A stretch of 64,000 nucleotides of DNA. It comes from Simmondsia chinensis. Its lineage: Eukaryota; Streptophyta; Magnoliopsida; Caryophyllales; Simmondsiaceae. Shown piece after piece: positions 35,393-46,300 of the stretch. The notes under the pieces were generated by a model that was given only the letters and a program-made list of their open reading frames with translations, had not been told where the DNA came from and made no database searches. The stretch lies in assembly GCA_018398585.1 (NCBI GenBank), contig JAGTTD010000005.1, positions 36,644,750 through 36,708,749 of the forward strand. Direction: 5' to 3'. A program made the translations under genes and the position numbers. Position 1 is the stretch's first letter, and each line of letters starts with the position of its first letter.

Positions 35393-36056
35393 TGATGCAG
35401 TGTAGGGAAGGAAATTTAGAGGGAATGAACAGTTTAACAGAGTTCTTTTAAATTTTTATTACTAAAAGAATTAAGAACAAAGAGAAAAATAAGTTTATTC
35501 TTAATTCTCACAACCCAAGAATAAGAAAGCAAATAAAGGAATAAAATATATGCAAAATTGAACGAATAAACCGTAGTTAGCCTCCCTTTTTAAATAGATG
35601 AACTTTTCTAACTAGACTCAAAATAATAAAATAGATAAAAATTAAAATAAAATTTCTATATAAGATCAGTGGTAGTTATTAGCTATCCATATGCTTTTCT
35701 CTTTTCCATCAATCGTTAAGCTTTTCTACTTGAAGGTAAACTCTTATCCAAATTCTTCCCTGCATGCGCATTCCGCCAAATGACCTATCTCACCAATGCT
35801 GACCTGCCAAGATCCTTTTTCCCCATAACCCTCCAAAAGCTAAGGGGCGGTTGCATCATTCTTCCCGGGTTGGAGAGAATTCGTCCTCGAATTTGCTAAC
35901 GGGTTATCTGGGTCAGTCTCGCTAAGTTATGTTCCTGCATGCTTGGCCTCCATCTCGTCAAGCTCCAACTCCCCATGATCACCCGGTCATGGACTGTTGA
36001 CCTAACTTGCCAAGGCACGAGTTGTAACCCGTCCTGCTAAGATGCAAGTTGCATCA
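35393..36056 (-). mobile_element. LTR of the TGATGCA gypsy family plus a 198-bp internal piece
   Basis: Exact 5-bp TSD CTCAA (35388-35392, 36057-36061). On the minus strand it reads a 198-bp segment beginning TGATGCAACTTGCATC, then the PPT region GAATTCTCTCCAACCCGGGA, then the LTR TGATGCAACCGCCCC...CACTGCATCA (35393-35858, 466 bp). This equals the last internal 198 bp plus the 3' LTR of the family seen at 13058-18025. The left LTR and the rest of the interior have collapsed onto an internal TGATGCA. Confidence 0.85.
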
Positions 36057-36198
36057 CTCAACCGTAGCACAAAAGGCCCTATTTAGAGGCCTTTACCATT
36101 CATAACTCCCAGGAGCCCAATAGTCACCATCATTGGACTCCAATAAATTCAGTTATAAATTGTCAATTTTGTGATGATATCAATTTTCAATCTTAACA

Positions 36199-36346
36199 GC
36201 AATCAAGTAAACCTTATAACATGATCTGCAATAAAGTTGGCTTTTTATTTATATTTTCCAATTTAAAAATAAGAAATTCAAAGAAGCAAAAGGAATATAT
36301 ATGTACACATATATAATGAGATATCACCATCTCTGTATCCCTCTCA

Positions 36347-36392
<46 letters not shown>

Positions 36393-36573
36393 TCAATGCT
36401 CATTTAGCCCCTCCTCCCATTAATTGCATCCCCAACTCCATCAACAAACACATAGTGTGAGAAACACATAGAGTTAGAGAGAGAAAGTCCCAAATTTTTT
36501 TTTTCCTTTTGAACTTTCAGAAAGGCCAAAAAAAAAAAAAACAACACCCAGAAAAGCCCATAATTTATTTTCC
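36199..36573 (+). promoter_or_regulatory. Putative promoter and 5' UTR of the YUCCA gene
   Basis: Only 375 bp separate the LARD-array LTR from the start codon. A TATA-like TATATAATG lies at 36310-36318, followed by a CT-rich tract with 15 pure CT units (36361-36390), a feature often found in plant 5' leaders. A/T runs follow to the ATG. The transcription start is not determinable, and part of the promoter could lie inside the LTRs. Confidence 0.5.
36361..36390. repeat. (CT)15 microsatellite in the YUCCA leader
   Basis: Fifteen uninterrupted CT units within a longer CT-rich block (from about 36340). Confidence 0.95.
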
Positions 36574-37302
36574 ATGGAAAATTCACACCAAGAACACCAT
36601 CATCAACAAGAAATACCCCCAGAATACCTAAGAGAAATACAAGGAAAACTCTCCAACGATCCGCGTCGTTTCAACGCAAACATGCCTAAGAAACGCTGCG
36701 TTTTAGTCACAGGACCAATCATAGTAGGTGCAGGTCCATCAGGGCTAGCAGTAGCAGCATGTTTGAAGAAACGCGGCGTTCCAAGCATAATTCTTGAACA
36801 ATCCAACTGCATCGCTGCGTTGTGGCAACTCAAAACCTACGATCGTCTCCGCCTTCACCTCCCCAAAGAGTTTTGCCAACTCCCACTCTTTCCTTTCCCA
36901 CAAAACTACCCAACTTACCCAACCAAAACGCAGTTCATTGACTACCTAGACTCCTACGCGCAACGTTTCGACATCAAACCCTTGTTTAACAGGACAGTAG
37001 AGACTGCTGAATACGACGACGTTCTGGGTATGTGGAGGGTGAGATGTAAAGGGGTCGAAGACGAGGAGTATGTAGGGAGATGGGTTGTCGTCGCAACGGG
37101 GGAGAATGCGGAGAAGGTCGCGCCCGGGATGGAGGGAGAAGAGGAGTTTGGAGGAGAGATAGTTCATACAAGTGGGTATAAAAATGGTGAAGTGTTTAAG
37201 GGGAAAAGAGTTTTGGTTGTGGGTTGTGGTAATTCTGGTATGGAAGTTTGCTTGGATCTTTGTCATCATGGTGCGATGCCTTCTATTGTTGTTCGGGATA
37301 CG
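36574..37302 (+). CDS. YUC6-like: YUCCA exon 1 (codons 1-243)
   Basis: Ends in RDT at GATACG, followed by donor GTGCGT. Contains both dinucleotide-binding motifs. The open frame continues into the intron to 37359, which is read-through, not coding. Confidence 0.95.
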
Positions 37303-40300
37303 GTGCGTTTCTTGTGCTTTATTTCTCTTTCTTTTTGCTCGGTTTTGCCTTTTCTGTAGTCGGGTTTCTCGGGTCAACTCACTTATATTTGTTTTAAACA
37401 TAATAAAGAAGTCACATGAATTGCACAACGGTTGCCAATCACAAGCCTAATGAGCTTGCTTGTGTGTCAACTAGTCATATGGTTAATTTTGTGCATTACC
37501 CATCTTTTAAACCCGCTTAGGGACGCGGGTAACCTTTTTGCTCGGTTTTGTCTTTTTCATAGCAGGGTTTTTCGGGTTAGTGTGCATTTTAGTTTTAGAT
37601 ATAATAAGAAAGTCAAATAAATTGCACAATAGGCGATCTTTCCTATAATTTTAACCCATTTATCTTGATGAAAATGGTATTTAATCATAGGTCTCGGTTA
37701 CCACCATATTCTCAACTATTGATATGGTTAATTTCCATTAACCATCTTTTAGTTTGTTTTCTTTTATTTCTTTCCTTTTGCACCTTTTCGTGAGCCAGGT
37801 CAATTTGTATATCCCTTGACTGATTCTCAACTATTTATTCAAAAATTTTCCTACATATAACATGGCAAAATTGGGCCTAAGACCAGTGGCTTGCTCTAAG
37901 AAATATCGTGCAAAGGTTTGCTAGTTACTTTTCCATCACGGGTGCTATGCCCTCTATACGGTTAGGGACATAACAAGTGTCGGTTTCTATATCACCTGTC
38001 TTTGAATCTTTTTTGTTGCTTTTTTGATTCTTTTGATAGTCGATTTTTTCAGTTCAGCTAGTAAAACACCTTAACTAATCGTCATTTAACGCGTAGTGTC
38101 CATTCAAAAGTCTTTCAATGCAATAAAAAGGATCAAGAACTACTAGTGGATGGGCCCAAAATATACTTGGAGGTTTGTTATGATCTTTGTCATCATGAAC
38201 ACAATCAATATTAATCTTTTACTTTACCCATCTTTTAATTCCTTTTTCTCTCCTTTTGTCCCCTTTCTGAAGTTTTGGTGTTGGGGTTTTTTGGGTCAGT
38301 TTACGCGCACTTTAACTAGTCGTTTAAGTTTCATGTATCGGTTATTCAAACTTTTTCTGCGGTAGTTATATTACTGAGTCATATGTACAGAAAGTACATA
38401 GGTATGATGTGTATTCTATTCTCGTTTGACATATTGTTTTTACACTATTAAGAAAAGAAATGTTAGAGTCGTTCCCTAAGAAGGGCACACCCGAACGCAT
38501 CGGTTGTACCAGTAAATTTGAGCTAGGCTTAGAAAATCAATGGGTTACAGCACCAATATAATAGTATGTCTAACGTGTTATTATGTACTTAGCCGATTCT
38601 TTTCCTTTTCTTTTTAAAAGTTTGTGATATGGGAAATTAATATAAAAAATAATTAAATATCAAAATAAAAGAAAATATCAAAATTTTTGTAAGTGAGGTC
38701 TTGAATTTGAAGTTAAAACCTCTTATTTTAAAATTAAATTATGGTAAATATAGTCAAAAGTCCAGAAATATATTTTTCATTTTTACTTTTTTATTGCTTT
38801 GAATTTTTATATTTCAAATATAGCTCCTTGCAATAATAATCTTCACTCTTAATTTTTCAAAGTTTGTAATACAAAAAAAAAAAATTCATGATATCTTTAT
38901 AAATATTATAATAATTTGCACTTTAATTAACACAAAAGTATTTTAAAGCAGTTGTTTTGAACTTTGATTATCATAAAATAATTAGCGCTTGTTTGGCCCA
39001 ACTGTGAAGAAGCACTTTCGTACAAATTATTCTCAATAAAAGCATTATTTCTAAAAAAGTTTTAGTTTTTCTTGATATTTCTAATTTATAAGAGAATACT
39101 AATTTCTTATTTTTGCTCAAAAATAGATAAACAACATTTGTTTCTATTTAAAAATATTTTTGTAAGATAAATATTTGACCAAATTGATCCTCAAAAAGCC
39201 AATTAAGGAAAAAAAATAATTTATTAATTATTTTTTAGCACTAATTTATTAATTATTTGGATTATATTTTAAAGGGTGAAATAATTAAATAATGAATAGG
39301 TTTACAAGTTCTTTTTGTCGTACCAAATTTAGAACTCCTATTCATGCTTCAAAAAGGCTAGTTTTTGTTCAGCCTTTTTGCACTCTCCCACGGGATTTTT
39401 TTTTATCGGAATAAAATTATTATTGACAAAATAAATTTATTTTTTATAAATTATATTATTTTTTTAATAATGATAATTTTTATCCTGATAATAATAATTC
39501 TCCATTTTAATTTATACTTTTAATTTTTATGATACATATTTCATTATAATATAAATAATTATTTTCAAAAAAAATACCATTTTTATTATATATATTGAGT
39601 TTGTAAATAAATTTATAGTTTAGATTTTTTTTAAATTAGTAGGAATTTATTTTTACAATAGGAATAGTTTATGTATTTTTGGTATTTTTATTAACAAGCC
39701 GATATAACTTATAATAATAGCCACAAATTTTTATAAAGTTGCTTTAAGATTAACATTTTTATTACGACAATAACACTATCCTATACACTTTATATGGTAG
39801 AAGCTCGTCATTAAATTATTACTAATATGAAGCTTAATATAATTATGGCATATAACTAAGTAGCGCTTTATCCGCTTCAACAATTGTCATATAAGTTCTT
39901 GTACATCCACCAGTAAAAATCAAACGACCTATGTATTTTTGTTACTGTAAGTACCGAACTTGAGTTATCATGAGTCTTGGAAAAAATTGACGAAAAAGCT
40001 CATTTTGGCTGTAACTTTGTGGACTAAACTGTCTTTAAATTATTTAATTTTTTGGCATGATATAAATGGGAAAGCTAAGTGGGGGTATAATGATCATGAC
40101 ATTAGTGTAAGCTTCAACTTATGTTATGGTGCTCTTTTTGGTTCATGCCAATTAAAGTTGCTTAATTAATTAATTAATTAAATGATTAAATAAATTAATT
40201 AAATTAAAAAAAAGGAGCTTTAGACTTATGTTGTGATATATACAAGCCCATATTAGAATAAAATATTTAGCACTTATTTGCTTCATGGGGCATGCATGCA

Positions 40301-43300
40301 AAGTGAAAAATATTTATTTAATAATATTTCTATTATTATAATGTTTTTTATTGGACAAAATATTAAAAAGGTATTGAACTATGTCCAAAATATTTTTAGT
40401 ATTTACCTTTTAATGGTAAAAGAAAAATATTCAACACTCATATAAAATTAATTTAGAATTAAATACTTTATAAAATAGAGGGAAATAAGTTTAACATTCT
40501 AAGTATATATATAATATATATAATCTTTTTTTTAGAGAAATTAACCATATTTTATGATATTTTTTATATTTAAATTATTATTTAGGTAGAGATATTTATT
40601 TAATAATATTAATATTTTTATGTATTATGTATAGGCTTTTTTTTCCTTTCTTTTTAGCTGTTTGAGCTAGTGAGTTCAAGTTCCAAGTACTGTTCATTTC
40701 TTGAACATTGTTTACATAATATATATTTATTATTATATATTAGTTTAAAAAAGGAAATTAATAGTTATTTTCTCCATTAGTTTTAATATTTTTAATTTTG
40801 TTTAAATTGCTCTTTTATCTTTTTTTTTTTCAAAATAATTCTTAATTTTTATCCTTCGTGGCACTACGACTGCTGTTATTGTTGTTCTTGAATTCGTAAT
40901 TTTTATAATTTTGTTTAAATTAATCTATTATCTCTTGGTTTGTTCCGTTAGTCTCTAATGCTTATTTTAAATATTAAAATAAAATATTAGGCATCGTAAA
41001 AGAAGAAAAATGATTAAAGAAAAAAAAAAAAGGAACATACCCAGTGCCTCAAGGGCTCCCGCCTACGCAGGGTCTGGGGGGCGGATGTACGCAGCCTTCC
41101 CCCTTCAGGGTGTTAGCCTGAAGAGAGGCTGTTTCCCAGTATCCCCAACTTGAGGGTGAAGACTTTCTAGGAGGTCACCCATCCTGGTACTACTCTCGCC
41201 CAATCACGCTTAACTTCGGAGTTCTAATGGAATCCAGTGACGGCGTGTTAGTGCCCTCTTTGGTAAAAGAAAAAAAATGATTAACTCATTTAAATAAAGT
41301 GACAAACATTATGAATCATTAGAAAAGCTAGGGGCCTTAGTTTTACGGGGGCACCTAATTTGTTTTACGAGTTCGATTACCAATTATGGAAAAGGTGTCA
41401 TCTTGAAAAAGTTACTTAATAAATAAATTCCATAAATCATTTTTATCATATTATTTAACATATAAATTACATAAATTCAATATTTAACTAATTTTTTGTA
41501 ACTCTTTTTGCTTTCTTGGGATTCACCAGCACGCGCAATATTGGCTTAAAAAGTTACTTATAGAAGTATCCTTTGTGATTTTGTTATTTATTTCTTTTTA
41601 TTTTATTTATTTAATAATAAATTATTTATTTATTTATTATTTAATAATAAATTTTTTATTTATTTAATAATAAATTTTTTATTTTTTTATTTTTATTTTT
41701 TGCTGAGATTTTCCCTCTGTAAAGATGGACTCATGTCCTGGAGGCAACTGCCTTACTCTCTTCAACACCCACTCTACTTTTCAGTACTCTCAACTTTTTA
41801 TGGTCTTTTCCCATACCTCTGATTTTTCACTCTTTTTAAAAAAAAATTTTTTTTTCTCATCTAAAATTATTCATGGGCCTTTATCAATCAGCTTTAGCTT
41901 TTAAGACAGATGGTTCTCTGATACGGTATCAGGGCTTTGTTGACCAAGAGGTTACGGGTTCGAATCCCAGTAGCCCACAATTTCATTATTAATGTAATTT
42001 AAGCACAATGTGTACGATGTATGAGGTGGGCTTGTATAATATCCATGCTTCAAGCCCAATTGACATTTGCGTGAGGGGGCATATTAGAGTATAAAACTAT
42101 TACTAGGCCTTTGCCTATCAGCTTAAACTTTTGGGACATATGGTTCCTTAATACTTTTTAATACCTCTTATCTGTACAGTTAAAGTATAAAATCAGTTCT
42201 AGACCTTCATCTATCATGTTATGCTTTTGAAAAAGTTGGTTCTTTGACACGTATGACTAGGACACAAAAGTAATCCTTACTCTTCTGGCATAACATCCTG
42301 ATACATATGAGTCCTGATACATATGAGCTCTTGACTTTAGAATGCTGATTACTATTTTACCTTGTCATGGTAGGATACAGAATGTACTTCTCATCTGTAT
42401 TAACAGTTAGCGGTTGCAAATAAGACCTTAATGTTACATAATCGGTATATAATCAATCTAATATAGTAGAAGAGTAAATGAGTTACGATATTTGACTTTG
42501 CTACTGTTATGTTATGAAGGTACATATCTTGCCACGGGAAATGCTCGGGAGATCAACGTTCGGGCTATCGATGTGGCTGCTCAAGTGGTTCCCCATACAG
42601 CTAGTTGATATTTTCCTATTAATCATTTCGTGGCTCATATTGGGTGACACCTCAAAGTTTGGCCTAACGCGACCCCATATCGGACCCCTTCAACTCAAGA
42701 ACCTGTCTGGAAAGACGCCTGTGCTGGACGTTGGGACACTTGACAAGATCAAAAGTGGAGACATCAAGGTACTGGGTTTCAATCGTCAGTCTAATAATTA
42801 CTTTTTTTTTATTTTATTATTATTTTTTTTTGCTTTTTTGTGAATAAAATCGTTTTGGGGGAGCTACATGGATTGATTGATGGATCCTAGTTAGATTTTT
42901 GCCTAGAAAAGGCATGACTTGCTATTGAATGATGGAATTGTTGGTGGGTCATTTTTCACCCCATTCCACTTTGGTGATGATTAATCATGCATTAACATTA
43001 TATTTCTCTTGATTTGATTTGGACTTTTTGCTTTTTTTTTCCCTTTTATAAAGTTTTTTAAAACATGGGATTTTTATTCCTCGAATTAAGCTAAAACCCC
43101 TTTTAATATAATGTTTTCTTATATCAAAATCCCTCATTAGAACTCCAAAGTTAAACATGCTTGGGCAAGAGTAGTACCCTCATAGGAAGTTCTCGTGTTA
43201 CCAACTCTATAAGGTTAAAGGTCCTCCAAAATAGCCTCTCGGCAGGTTTATACCCTGAAGGGGTAAGGCTGCATACATCTACCCCTCCTTGTTGAAGACT

Positions 43301-46300
43301 CCACATGTAAGTCTTGTGGAATCCCACATCGGAGTTGAGAGAAAGAAGAGATCACCTTATAAGCCTAGTGGGTGACTCCACCTATTGCCAATTGGTTTTA
43401 GGATGGAACCCCACTTAGGCTTATATGTGGATCTCGTAAGTTTCAACTCCGTGGATCGGGCCTTGAAATTTAACATGGTATCAGAGCGGGTTGTTGATCC
43501 GATCTCGTGTTTGTCGCACCTTGTCCTCATGAAGAGGAGGTGCATTTGTGTTTGATGCGCCAAGGGTCTCTCCAGTATGTTGGATCCAATTGGATCGAAG
43601 AAGGCGAGGAGTACGTTTGTCATAGACTCACATGTGAGGGGGAGTGTTGAAGACTACACGTGTAAGTCTTGTGGAATCCTACATCGGAGTTGAGAGAAAG
43701 AAGAGATCATCTTATAAGCCTAGTGGGTTACTCCACTTATGGCCAATTGGTTTTAGGATGGAACCCCATTTGGGCTTATATGTGGATCTCTTGTGTTCCA
43801 ACTCTGTGGGTTGGGCCTAAAAGCCCGATGAAAATTTAACACTCCTCGACCCCGCTTATGCTGGAGCTTTTGAGGCATTGGGTCTGTTGTTGTTATGTTA
43901 AAATCCCTTCAGAAACAGCCTCCTTATAGGGGTAGCATCTTGTATGAATTTGACTGCTTCCGTCTCACTCATCTCAAATTTTACCTTGACGGGAGTCTCA
44001 TTGTGACACTGGATGTTATGTCAAATCGATGGCCATGGAGCTAGGCAAATATGGCAATCAACAAGATTTGATTTAAAGGCATGCTTTTCTCTTTTAATCA
44101 TGAAAAGTTTATGAAGGATGAGATCTCTTAATTGATTTTTATGCTTTGTTAATGATTTCGCATATGAGCAGTAAGAAATTTCACGTCGGAGTTGTAAAAG
44201 AAAAAACAGAGAACAACATATACTACTCATGAACTACTCCACCCATCACCAATTCGTTTTTGTATAGAACAAATACTTGCATTATATGTGGACTTGGTAT
44301 ATGTCAGGCTCCATAGGTAAATCCTATGGACTAGTGAAATTTCAGAGTTGTAAAATACAAAATATGTTAGATTTTGTATAGAAACACTGACAACTATATG
44401 CATGATATGATTTTATTAACATACTTTGGTCTATATATCAAAAATCTACCATGTTGTCGTGTTTATAGTCATACAATAATCTTCTGTACGAAATCTTATA
44501 CATCTATTGTTGTTATTCAAGTGTATTTGAGTTTCTATCCTATGGTCCTTGATGTGGCTCCACCATCGAAATCATTGATAGATTAGTTTCCCTCTTTCCC
44601 CACCCCCCTAGTCGTATGTGTAATTTGAGTGTTTGCAGGTGGCTCGTTCTAGACTTTTTCTATATTCCCGTTTTTCTACTTTGTATGTTAAATTTCATCG
44701 GACCTTTAGGCCCAAACCATGGAGTCAGCACATATGATATCCACATAAAAGCTCAATTGAGTTTCCATCCTACCTTCAATTGCTCTATTTTGATCCCTGC
44801 TTATGTTCAGTTTGACCCAGGTCTCGTTTATACGAGGTACCTGTTGTGTACTGCCACTTTGTCGATACCTATTGAAAAAATCCTCGAGTGGAATAGCTCA
44901 CTAAGCCTATATAGTGATATCTTATCTCTCACAACTCCAACTTGTGATTCAACTAGACTCACATGCGCAGTTCTTAACATCGTATGAATACAGAACATCA
45001 ATTTGATTACCGAGACTGAATTTTTTTTTTTTTTTTTTTGTGGGTAGGTATGTCCTGGAATCAGGAGGCTAAAGAGAAAGGAGGTGGAATTTATGAATGG
45101 AAGAAGAGAAAGTTTTGATGCAATAATCTTAGCAACTGGCTACAAAAGCAATGTGCCCTCTTGGCTAAAGGTATGATCTGTTTCCCCTTTAACCCTTTTT
45201 TGCCCACTCCCTCCTTTTTCACTTTTTTTCCCTTTTCATTTTTTTATTTTTTTCATTTGGTTTTCAAATATCAAGTCAAGGTCAAACATATGTCCTCGAC
45301 TAGGCGCTTTTTCGACCTGTTCAATCAAATTGTGAAAAAAATCTAAGAGGGTACCAACACGCAAGCACCGAGTCCCATTAAAATTCCGAAGTTAAGCGTG
45401 CTTGGGTAAGAGTACTACCAAGACGGGTGACCTCTTGGGAAGTCCTCGTATTGCACCCCTCAGGTTGGGAGTTCTTGGAAACAGCCTCTTTTTAGTCAAA
45501 TTGTGAAAAAGCTGTTTCTTTCGTAAACGCTTTCTGTAAAAATTGTTGTCTATAGGGTTATTTTGGTTTCAAAGATTTTTTTTGTCTTTGCTTCTGCTTC
45601 TGCTTTAAAAATAAAGCATTACTTTTCTGTTTCTTCATAAAAGTAGAAAAACAAGTTCTACTTATATTTATAAACACTTTTCTTTTCGGACTTAATACCC
45701 TCAAAAGCCTTGAAAAAGCTGTTTGGCCTTAAAAAACATTTTTTCCTAAAAAGAAGTTTGGCCAAATAAGCACTTAGTCTAGGATCAGATCTACGGTTGT
45801 CGACAATTATATATAAAAAAAAGGACGTTATTACAATATTCAAATGTTGATTTAAAATTAGAACCCGATTAGACCCAAACGTTCCAAAGACCAAATCAGA
45901 CCGGTATTATTCAACATAGCAATCAGACATGTTCCCTTTTTCCACAGGTTGAGCCTTTTATTGGTTATGTTGTCTGATCTGAATTTGAACAGATAAAAAG
46001 TACTATGAATTATTCGATAAAGTAAAACTAAGGATGAAAAAGATATGTTATGGGCCTTAGCTTAAGATTCATGTTCCTTTTTCATTGCTTCTATATTTTA
46101 AGGCTCCATTTGGTAAAGTAAAAGTTCTCTTTCCCGTAAAATGTTAAGGAAAAATCAAAATTAGCTTTAGTCTTCGTTATTTGTTTTGACGGCTTGTTTG
46201 GTTTAAAAGAAAATAGGTTCCCCCAATGATCATATACCTTATTAGAGGACAACTTAAGTAATGATATAATATACATGATTAAAATTTGGACCGATGGATC

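Larger units (their letters stand above)
29889..36198 (-). mobile_element. Tandem array of a non-coding LTR retrotransposon (LARD-like): LTR-int-LTR-int-LTR
   Basis: On the minus strand each LTR runs TGTTA...TAACA. LTR A is 29889-30306 (418 bp). The middle LTR is 31545-31665 plus 33480-33876. LTR C is 35112-36198, interrupted by another element. Two ~1.24-kb internal regions (30307-31544, 33877-35111), very similar to each other, each start with the Met-tRNA PBS TGGTATCAGAGC (reverse complement at 31531-31542 and 35098-35109), 2 nt from the LTR. No gag/pol is present; ORFs in both internal regions (30691-30963, 34260-34532 and others) are Pro/Thr/His-rich and shared only as repeat copies. Flanks ACAAT (29884) and GCAAT (36199) may be a TSD with one change around the whole array. 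Confidence 0.85.
37303..42519 (+). other. YUCCA intron 1 (5.2 kb)
   Basis: Donor GTGCGT, acceptor TTATGAAG. It holds decayed copies of its own 5' part and of the exon 1 end (see 37329-37640 and 38167-38199), AT-rich DNA (38600-40860) without recognisable genes, a minus-strand 5S SINE, and TRIM pieces near the acceptor. Confidence 0.9.
42769..45047 (+). other. YUCCA intron 2 (2.3 kb)
   Basis: Donor GTACTG, acceptor GGGTAG after a T20 tract (45021-45039). Contains the SINE split by a TRIM (43135-43899). ORFs at 44374-44987 carry no recognisable family feature. Confidence 0.9.

Noticed and set aside
41936..41980. A tRNA gene (B box GGTTCGAATCC)
   Set aside because: No acceptor stem, D arm or A box can be folded around it; it lies within a TRIM interior.
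43357..43623. An 88-codon minus-strand ORF in YUCCA intron 2
   Set aside because: It spans LTR1 and the interior of a TRIM and includes the PBS.
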